Below are positions 57,374 to 64,000 of a stretch of 64,000 nucleotides of DNA, piece by piece. Below the pieces are notes generated by a model. It was not told the DNA's origin. It did no database searches and saw only the letters and a program-made list of their open reading frames with translations. The stretch comes from an uncultured Flammeovirgaceae bacterium (lineage in GTDB: Bacteria > Bacteroidota > Bacteroidia > Cytophagales > Cyclobacteriaceae): NCBI GenBank assembly GCA_913045135.1, contig CAJWQD010000002.1, positions 1 to 64,000 of the forward strand. Direction: 5' to 3'. A program made the translations under genes and the position numbers. The stretch's first letter is position 1, and each line of letters opens with the position of its first letter.

Positions 57374-59047
57374 TCACTCATCATATTCTTTTTTTAAGAA
57401 TTTCATTGCCGCGGTTACATTTTTAAAAACATTTTTTTCCAAAGGGCCGTTTATCAATTTTTTAGCAGTAAAAATTGAGTGTATTGCAGGATGTAATGCG
57501 AGCCATAAAATTCTCATATTTTTTTCATATAATTGTGAGATAAGTCGTTTAATTCCTTTCAAACCCCGTCCATCGATGTGTTGAATAGCACTCAAGTCTA
57601 TTAATAACGTTTGTCTCATGGAATTTGAAATTATTATTTTTTGGATTATTTGCCTCTTAATCGATTCGATATTAAAAGTAAATATAGGAGTATCAATTTT
57701 CAAAATATAAAGGTTTTGATACATGCTACCAATACTGATATTAGTAGGATTGGGCAATACTCCTTCTGTTTCATTAAAAGACTGGAGGTGAACTTTAGGA
57801 AAAATTAATCTGTGGGTTAGAAGAAGGACATATATTACCATCCCAGAAAAAATTCCAGATATCATCCCGAAGAATAGGGTAATCAAAAAGGTAAGAATTA
57901 ACATTAAAAAATCAATGGAATTAGTTTTCCATAATTTATAAGGATAATTAAAATCAATTAAACCTTTTAAGGCTACTAAAATGATGGCAGCTAAAACCGT
58001 ATAAGGGAGTAGCTCAAAAATATCTGTAAAAAAAAGTAAAGTTACTGCGATCAAGCTGGCACTAATGAATCCTGAGAAAGGAGTTTGAGCACCTGCGGTA
58101 AAATTAACTGCAGATCTCCCAAATCCACCCGTCACGGGGAAGCTCATGAAAAAAGAACCCACAAAATTCGCGCTACCCAGTGCGACTAGTTCTGTATTTG
58201 CATTGAGAGTGTAATCCCTTGATTGCGAGCTAATTTTTTGACCTACAGAAAATGATTCGATAAACGAAATCACCGCTAAAGTAGATGCTAAAGGGAGCAA
58301 TAAGCTCATCTTCTCTAGATTCAAATTAGGAATATTAAAGCTCGGTAAGCCCTTGGGTATTTCTCCAATAAGTTTCAAATTTGAAATATGTAGCTCAAAA
58401 TAATGTACCAGTGCAATAGAAGAAAGGACGATGATCAAATTGCCAGATATTTTTGGGATCCATTTTTTAAAAGCAAAAAGTGAAACAATAGATGTTAAAC
58501 CTATCAGGGCAGTCAATAAATCAGTTTGTATTATGTTATGGAATACACTTTTCGATAAAACAGTCAGATTGCCTTTATCTACATGTATTCCGAGTAAAGG
58601 TCCCAATTGGTTTAAGCCTATGAGAATAGCTGCTGCCGAGGTAAAACCATTGATGATAGGTTTTGATAATAGTTGGGTAATAAATCCCATTTTCATAAAA
58701 CCAAGTAAAGTTTGTATTACACCCACCAGGAGTGATAAAATGATCGCTAATTCGATGTATTCTCTGGATCCAATAGAAGCTAACAAAACTAAACTGCTCC
58801 CAATAAGTAGGGAGTCCATAGCTGTGGGGCCAACGGATAGTCGATTGGAAGATCCAAAGAAGGCATATATGACTTGTGGGACAATCGAAGCATATAAGCC
58901 ATAAATAACCGGAAGTCCTGCAATTAAAGCATAAGCCATGCTTTGGGGGATTAACAGAACACCTACTGTGAGCCCAGCAAAAAAATCTCCTTTTAATTTA
59001 TTTTTGGAATAACCTCGAACCCAACTTAGTGGTTTTAATATGGCCAT
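57374..59047 (-). CDS. SulP-family anion transporter with STAS domain
   Basis: A 557-residue SLC26/SulP protein: 12-14 TM helices in residues 1-420, with the N-terminal GVLLIPQSMAYALIAGLP and GPTAMDSLLIGSS motifs and a later GGFGRSAVNFTAGAQTPFSGF. Residues 440-557 are a STAS domain (TLLIDLSAIQHIDGRGLKGI). Substrates of the family include sulfate, bicarbonate and chloride. It sits upstream of the persulfide dioxygenase-like gene on the same strand, spacing 38 bases, so sulfate or sulfite handling is likely (inference). Confidence 0.92.
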   Translation of the reverse strand: MAILKPLSWVRGYSKNKLKGDFFAGLTVGVLLIPQSMAYALIAGLPVIYGLYASIVPQVIYAFFGSSNRLSVGPTAMDSLLIGSSLVLLASIGSREYIELAIILSLLVGVIQTLLGFMKMGFITQLLSKPIINGFTSAAAILIGLNQLGPLLGIHVDKGNLTVLSKSVFHNIIQTDLLTALIGLTSIVSLFAFKKWIPKISGNLIIVLSSIALVHYFELHISNLKLIGEIPKGLPSFNIPNLNLEKMSLLLPLASTLAVISFIESFSVGQKISSQSRDYTLNANTELVALGSANFVGSFFMSFPVTGGFGRSAVNFTAGAQTPFSGFISASLIAVTLLFFTDIFELLPYTVLAAIILVALKGLIDFNYPYKLWKTNSIDFLMLILTFLITLFFGMISGIFSGMVIYVLLLTHRLIFPKVHLQSFNETEGVLPNPTNISIGSMYQNLYILKIDTPIFTFNIESIKRQIIQKIIISNSMRQTLLIDLSAIQHIDGRGLKGIKRLISQLYEKNMRILWLALHPAIHSIFTAKKLINGPLEKNVFKNVTAAMKFLKKEYDE

Positions 59048-59153
59048 TTATGAGAGAATGAGCATGATTAGATAGAATTTTCATGGCTAAGTTAACTATT
59101 GTAATGGATAAGAGTCGAAGCGTTAGTTATTTATCTGAATTCCTCTATGATTA

Positions 59154-59942
59154 TCAGAATGTGATTCTGTAATCTGAGTACTTGAACTCAGCTCTGAGAT
59201 GCTTGATCACCCTATCTTTATTGGTACGATATGATTTTCTGATTAATGGTAATTTGATGGGTAAATTATCTGTGAACTTTAGATTTTCGATCAGGGCGTA
59301 AGTGGGAGGATGAAAAACCAATGATCCCAAAAATTCTGCATTATTTTCATCAAAATAATAAATCCATTCTTCCTGAGTTGAATGATTGCTATGTTTTCTG
59401 GGGTCGTAACTAGCTCTTATGGCTTGAGCCTGCTTACCACTTCGTAAAACTACAGATCCAAGGGCTGTTAATACTGTACCTTCATCTAGTAGTTTAAAAG
59501 GCATACCTAAAACATAGAGTGAGCTCATAACTTTTTTCGTCGGATCTTTTTCTGTTAGCTTATCATTTTCAAATTGAAGTGCAGATTTGGTATTATAGGA
59601 TATATGATGATTAATATCATTTTCTTTCCAGCTAATTTCTGCTGAAAATTGAGGATAAAATTTGTAGTGATGTTGCTGAATATTGTCTGTTTCTATTCTA
59701 CCATCAGGAAAATAAAATATTCCATGCTTGGTATACGAAAGATTTTTAATGCGATGCCAAGTGTCAAAACCACCCGCCCTTTTGACTGTCTTTTTGAGTA
59801 TATTTTTGGCCTTTAAATCCTTTATTTTTATATATGGATCAATGGTTTTTATTTTATCTACTTGCTGACAACCCAAATAGAAAATCAAGTTCAGGATTAA
59901 TATGTATTTAATCAAAAGTAGTTTCTTTTTGGAATGATCCAT
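59154..59942 (-). CDS. lipoprotein of unknown function
   Basis: A 262-residue lipoprotein: basic start, hydrophobic stretch [13 protein letters not shown] (lipobox Cys near residue 25) and QQVDK. The rest is beta-rich with AGGFDTWHRIKNLSYTKHG and a pattern of paired strands like the outer-membrane lipoproteins of Bacteroidota annotated as DUF6503-like. I cannot name a function. It starts 12 bases after the ABC ATPase gene, so the two are probably co-transcribed. Confidence 0.7.
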   Translation of the reverse strand: MDHSKKKLLLIKYILILNLIFYLGCQQVDKIKTIDPYIKIKDLKAKNILKKTVKRAGGFDTWHRIKNLSYTKHGIFYFPDGRIETDNIQQHHYKFYPQFSAEISWKENDINHHISYNTKSALQFENDKLTEKDPTKKVMSSLYVLGMPFKLLDEGTVLTALGSVVLRSGKQAQAIRASYDPRKHSNHSTQEEWIYYFDENNAEFLGSLVFHPPTYALIENLKFTDNLPIKLPLIRKSYRTNKDRVIKHLRAEFKYSDYRITF

Positions 59943-59954
59943 TATCTCTTCGAC

Positions 59955-60929
59955 TTATTTAAAAATAATGATTTCTTTTGGATTAAGAGTCATTTGAATA
60001 AGGTCTCTAGGTCGATAGGTTTTATGATGATCAAATGCCATCAATTCCAGGTCTGGATTAATAAAAATTAATAATTTATGATTTTTTCCATTGAATATAA
60101 CCTCTTTCACGTAACCTTTGATTACTCCTTTGGAAGTGATTTTTACATTTTCAATCCAAATTCCAGTAGGGAATTGGATATTTAATAACTTATTACTTTG
60201 ATATTCGCTGAGAAGGTTTATTATACCAAAAAGTCGTGCAATTTGAGGGTTTTTTGGATTTTTGTAAACCTCACGAGGAGTCCCTTTTTGAGCTATTTTT
60301 CCTTTTTGTAATACCCAAATTTCATCAGCAATTTCCATAGCATCTCGAGTATCATGGGTTACCAAAATTACAGTCGTATCTGTTTTTTTTGCTAATAATT
60401 TGGTCTCAATCAATAGACTTTGCTTTGTCAAGGGATCCAGATTACTGAAAGGTTCATCCATCAAAATAACTTCTGGTTCACTGGCTAACGCTCGTGCAAA
60501 AGCAACTCGTTGTTTTTGACCTCCAGATAATTCTCCTGAATGTTGGTGTCTCAGTGTTTCCAAATTACAAATTTCGATGAGTCGTTTGATTCTATTTTTT
60601 TTATAAAACTCGTCATAACCAAGTAGGGCATAGTTAAGATTCTCTTCGACTGACATGTTGGACTTGAGGGCAAAATCTTGAAACACTAATTTGATTTCTT
60701 CATGCCCTGCTATCAGTTTATTTTTGGGGTCTTGAAGTTTTTTAGAATTTAAATAAATAGATCCGGTATCTGAAGGAATTAGTCCAGCGATTATTTTTAA
60801 TAGGGTTGTTTTTCCTGAACCGCTCATTCCCACTAAAGATATGAGTTCGCCTTTTTTAACAGTTCCAGAGATGTGGTTGAGGACTTTTTTTTGGCCAAAT
60901 CCTTTGGTAATATTTTTTATTTGAATCAA
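59955..60929 (-). CDS. ABC transporter ATP-binding protein with C-terminal TOBE-like domain
   Basis: A 324-residue ATPase of the PotA/FbpC importer type: Walker A GMSGSGKTTLLK, signature LSGGQKQRVAFARAL, Walker B VILMDEPFSNLD, switch VTHDTRD, and a C-terminal regulatory region from about 245 on. It would energise uptake of a polyamine, metal, sulfate or similar solute, but no permease or binding protein is in the window. Start is TTG 60929; the frame above reaches a stop without ATG. A lipoprotein gene follows after 12 bases. Confidence 0.85.
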   Translation of the reverse strand: MIQIKNITKGFGQKKVLNHISGTVKKGELISLVGMSGSGKTTLLKIIAGLIPSDTGSIYLNSKKLQDPKNKLIAGHEEIKLVFQDFALKSNMSVEENLNYALLGYDEFYKKNRIKRLIEICNLETLRHQHSGELSGGQKQRVAFARALASEPEVILMDEPFSNLDPLTKQSLLIETKLLAKKTDTTVILVTHDTRDAMEIADEIWVLQKGKIAQKGTPREVYKNPKNPQIARLFGIINLLSEYQSNKLLNIQFPTGIWIENVKITSKGVIKGYVKEVIFNGKNHKLLIFINPDLELMAFDHHKTYRPRDLIQMTLNPKEIIIFK

Positions 60930-61122
60930 TTGATAGTTTAGTTTTTTAGATAATTTATGTTCTTATTTATCGAAATAATTGTTGAACGGTAACGTATATG
61001 ATTTACATATTACTAGCGTTTTGAAGTTTGATTTAGCCACTTAATTTACTAGATTAACGATTACCCCTCATTCTTTTGTCATTTGACATTAAAAGAACCC
61101 GATTCAATGTAGTAGTAAATTT

Positions 61123-62598
61123 TTAAAGGAAAAAAATCACCCCCATTAGACCAAAAAGACCCAAAACTATGGTGTAAGGAAGTGCCATCCAAATCATTTT
61201 AACATAAGATAATCGAATGGCTGGAGCAAGAGCTGAGGTTAATAAAAATAGAAATGCAGCCTGTCCATTGGGTGTCGCCACGCTAGGTAAGTTGGTTCCA
61301 GTATTAATGGCGATGGCCAAAGTTTCAAACTCTTTCCTATTGATCAAACCTAAATCAAAGGCAGCCTTGACTTCATTGATATAAACTGTAGCTACAAAAA
61401 CGTTGTCGCTAATCATAGATAAAACACCATTGGCGGTGTAGAACAAAGCAGGTTGTATAGATTTGTCTTGCTCTAAAACATACTGTATGATAGGTTTAAA
61501 TAAGTGCAAGTCATGAATCATGCCTACAATTACGAAAAAGACAGCTAATAACGCGGTAAAGGGTAAAGCCTCTTCAAACGCATGGCCGATGCGGTTTTCA
61601 TCTGTTATACCTGTAAAAGCAGTTTGCAATACGATGATGGTCAAACCTATCAGTCCTACAGGGGCAAGATGAAAGGCTAATGCTACAATTAAAAATACTG
61701 CAGAAACAGCTTGAATGATAAGTGCGTATCTTTCTTCTTTAGATCTCTTTTTATCCTCATCCACTAAAAAACCTTCAATAATAGTTTTGGCCAATTTCGG
61801 CAACTTTGCTCCGAAGCCAAACGTTCCGCTTAACTCCAACAATACACAACTTAGAAGGCCTGCAGTTAAAACTGGTATTGTAATGGGAGCCATTGCATAA
61901 AAAAAATCCATAAAATCCCAACCCATTTTGTCACCAATTAATAAATTTTGGGGCTCTCCAACAATTGTACAAACTCCTCCTAAAGCTGTACCTACAGCCC
62001 CATGCATAACTAAACTTCTCAAAAAGCTCCTAAACTGTTCTAATGTTTCTCCGCTTAATTCTTCCTGATCTAGAATGCCGCTTTCATTATAATCACTTGG
62101 GCTTGAATGAACTTTATGGTACACTTGATAAAATCCAACGAAAACACTAATCAGAACTGCAGTAACCGTTAGAGCATCTAAAAAAGCACTCAAAAAGGCG
62201 GAAATAAAACAAAAAAGAAGTGATAGTACAATTTTGGAGGGTACTTTTATAAAAATTTTTCCAAAAATGAACATCAATAAAGGTTTCATAAAATAGATTC
62301 CAGCAACCATAAATACTAATAAAAGAAGAACTTCTAAGTTTCCCTCAATTTCATGAAATACCGTCTCTGGGCTGGTCATTTTCATTAGGACCACTTCTAA
62401 TGCAATTAATCCGCCAGATTGAAGTGGATAGCATTTTAGAGCCATAGCTAAGCTCAATATAAATTGACCAATTATTAGCCAGCCAGTAGCTGTAGGTCCA
62501 ATGGTCATGAGTAAAAATGGGTTTAGTACTAAAAAGGCTAATATCGTTTTTTTATACCATTGCGGTGAGTTCCCTAAAAATGAATTATATAGCTCCAT
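61123..62598 (-). CDS. nhaB: Na+/H+ antiporter NhaB
   Basis: A 491-residue inner-membrane antiporter exporting Na+. Landmarks are [21 protein letters not shown] with the membrane Asp, [16 protein letters not shown] and the later [17 protein letters not shown] and [20 protein letters not shown]. About 12 TM helices. It is usual in marine bacteria to hold Na+ out and link to sodium-driven transport such as BCCT. It is transcribed alone on the minus strand after the thiolase. Confidence 0.92.
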   Translation of the reverse strand: MELYNSFLGNSPQWYKKTILAFLVLNPFLLMTIGPTATGWLIIGQFILSLAMALKCYPLQSGGLIALEVVLMKMTSPETVFHEIEGNLEVLLLLVFMVAGIYFMKPLLMFIFGKIFIKVPSKIVLSLLFCFISAFLSAFLDALTVTAVLISVFVGFYQVYHKVHSSPSDYNESGILDQEELSGETLEQFRSFLRSLVMHGAVGTALGGVCTIVGEPQNLLIGDKMGWDFMDFFYAMAPITIPVLTAGLLSCVLLELSGTFGFGAKLPKLAKTIIEGFLVDEDKKRSKEERYALIIQAVSAVFLIVALAFHLAPVGLIGLTIIVLQTAFTGITDENRIGHAFEEALPFTALLAVFFVIVGMIHDLHLFKPIIQYVLEQDKSIQPALFYTANGVLSMISDNVFVATVYINEVKAAFDLGLINRKEFETLAIAINTGTNLPSVATPNGQAAFLFLLTSALAPAIRLSYVKMIWMALPYTIVLGLFGLMGVIFFL

Positions 62599-62842
62599 AT
62601 AAGAATGTTTTTTTACAGAAATGTATCAAAGATATCAACCTAAAGATGTTTTTTTGTAAACTTTTGGAGAGCAATATATATAGCTAAAAAAGAAAAAGCA
62701 AAATGTAACATCCTCAAATAGTTACTAAAAAAATTTATCAAAAGGTGTTTTTGGAAGATTAAAGATAAGATTGGGCATCTTCACATGAGTTGTCTTTTAT
62801 GGATTATGATATACTGTTGTTTTAAACTCAAAAAGAGTAAAT

Positions 62843-64000
62843 TTATACTCGTTCAATGACTATTGAACTAGCACCACCGCCGCCATTGCAAATAGCTGCA
62901 CAACCAATAGTTGCATTTTTTTGTTGTAAAATATTTTGGAGCGTAGTAACAATTCTGGCTCCTGATGCACCAAGAGGATGACCTAAAGAAACGGCACCAC
63001 CAAGTACATTTATTATATTAATATCGATATTCAATATTTTATTAAATGCGAGAGGAACAACTGAAAAAGCCTCATTCACCTCGAAATAGTCTACATCATT
63101 TAGAGCTAACTTGGCCAAACTCAAAGCTTTTGGAGCAGCGTGAGTTGGTGCGGTAGTAAACCATGCTGGTTCATGCGCAGTGTCTGCAAATGATAAAATT
63201 TTTGCCAATGGTTTTAAATCATATTTTTTGATTGCCTCAGCGCTTGCCAAAACCAAAGCTGCAGCACCATCATTTATTGTTGATGCATTAGCCGCAGTTA
63301 CGGTTCCTGTTGGTGAAAATGCGGGCAATAATTTAGGTATTTTTTCAAACTTCACATTTTTATGCTCTTCATCTTCAATTATGACCAGGGGCTCGCCTTT
63401 TCTTTTTGGTACCGAAACACCAACTATTTCACTAGCGAAAACTCCATTTTTAGAATTGATCGAAGTGTTTTGGTAAGACCGAATAGCATAGGCATCTTGT
63501 TCTTCCCGGGTAATACAATACTTCTCTGCCGTTTGATCAGCAAACACGCCCATGGTAATCCCCTCATATGGGTCTTGCAGGCCATCTTTTTGTAACCCAT
63601 CAATCAAGGTTTCATTACCATATTTATAACCAAATCGGGCTTTTGGAATGTAATAAGGTATGGCGGACATATTTTCCATACCCCCTGCAACCAAAAGATC
63701 TCCTTGACCGAGCATTATACTTTCGGCTGCAAACATGATTGATTTGGCACCAGATGAACAGACTTTATTTACTGTTGTGCTAGGGGCGGTATTCGGGATA
63801 CCCGCTGCAAGGGCAGCTTGACGTGCTGGTGCTTGTCCCAAATTAGCCGAGCATACATTTCCCATAAAAACTTCATCAATATTTTTTGGATCAATTTTTC
63901 CTTTTTCTAATGCTCCTTTAATCGCTGCGGCACCTAACTCAATCGCTGATACGTTGGCAAATATTCCACCGAAGCTTCCCAAAGGAGTTCGAACTGCAGA
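62843..64000 (-). CDS. acetyl-CoA C-acetyltransferase (thiolase), 5' end outside the window
   Basis: The reading frame is open to the window edge at 64000 (SAVRTPLGSFGG), so about 6-10 N-terminal residues are missing; 385 codons plus stop remain. It has the catalytic Cys in NKVCSSGAKSIMFAAE, DYFEVNEAFSVVPLAF, LGGAVSLGHPLGASGARIV and the final ICNGGGGASSIVIE with the second Cys. The enzyme joins or cleaves acetyl-CoA units in fatty acid degradation, ketone or PHB pathways. Which one cannot be told. Confidence 0.93.
   Translation of the reverse strand, partial: SAVRTPLGSFGGIFANVSAIELGAAAIKGALEKGKIDPKNIDEVFMGNVCSANLGQAPARQAALAAGIPNTAPSTTVNKVCSSGAKSIMFAAESIMLGQGDLLVAGGMENMSAIPYYIPKARFGYKYGNETLIDGLQKDGLQDPYEGITMGVFADQTAEKYCITREEQDAYAIRSYQNTSINSKNGVFASEIVGVSVPKRKGEPLVIIEDEEHKNVKFEKIPKLLPAFSPTGTVTAANASTINDGAAALVLASAEAIKKYDLKPLAKILSFADTAHEPAWFTTAPTHAAPKALSLAKLALNDVDYFEVNEAFSVVPLAFNKILNIDINIINVLGGAVSLGHPLGASGARIVTTLQNILQQKNATIGCAAICNGGGGASSIVIERV

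Overview
The window is an AT-rich chromosomal segment of a member of the Bacteroidota. The evidence is an LpxC-FabZ fusion, the gliding/type IX secretion proteins GldC and PorX, an FtsX-DUF3098-UppP-TruB-RibF-GldC gene string, a large TonB-dependent receptor with carboxypeptidase-regulatory-like domains, almost no Shine-Dalgarno sequences, and at least one promoter close to the phylum pattern (TTTG, about 19 bases, TAnnTTTG). The overall style suggests a free-living marine or freshwater Saprospiria/Chitinophagia-like aerobe, but the order cannot be fixed from this window alone. I see no rRNA, tRNA, insertion sequence, prophage or CRISPR array.

Layout. 1-5.1 kb: a carboxy(nor)spermidine dehydrogenase/decarboxylase pair with a DinB-like gene between them, then small secreted or unknown proteins. 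5.4-10.5 kb (minus strand): an HD phosphohydrolase and the lipid A genes lpxD, lpxC-fabZ and lpxA plus an ABC ATPase. 10.5-13 kb: porX, tsaE and a decayed alanine dehydrogenase gene. 13-17.3 kb (minus): valS, a sugar-nucleotide-type epimerase and a cysH-like APS/PAPS reductase. 17.5-21 kb: queD, folE and a membrane pyrophosphatase. 21.3-26.7 kb: an ECF sigma factor with a membrane partner, then ftsX to gldC. 27-34 kb: a TonB receptor, a voltage-gated-type K+ channel with a zinc ribbon, and a large FAS1 lipoprotein with an internal duplication.

34.9-52 kb: the main feature, a co-directional 17-kb block with every gene needed from pyruvate to leucine and valine and from aspartate to threonine: ilvE-ilvD-ilvB-ilvN-ilvC-leuA-leuC-leuD-(cimA/leuA2)-leuB-thrA-thrB-thrC. 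No ilvA is present, so isoleucine precursors could come from the second LeuA-like enzyme (citramalate route) or from an ilvA elsewhere. Just upstream of ilvE I find a 21-codon open frame in which 11 codons are Ile, Leu or Val. It is followed by two mutually exclusive RNA hairpins, the second ending 13 nt before the ilvE start codon. This looks like a ribosome-mediated attenuator or translational switch for the whole block and is the most interesting item here.

52-64 kb: a rhodanese; a BCCT transporter whose first membrane segment has no ATG, GTG or TTG start; a choline-dehydrogenase-like GMC oxidoreductase; a metallo-beta-lactamase/double-rhodanese protein; a SulP transporter with STAS domain; a lipoprotein; an orphan ABC ATPase; NhaB; and a thiolase cut by the window end. 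Several of these deal with sulfur, sodium or osmolytes, fitting a saline habitat (inference).
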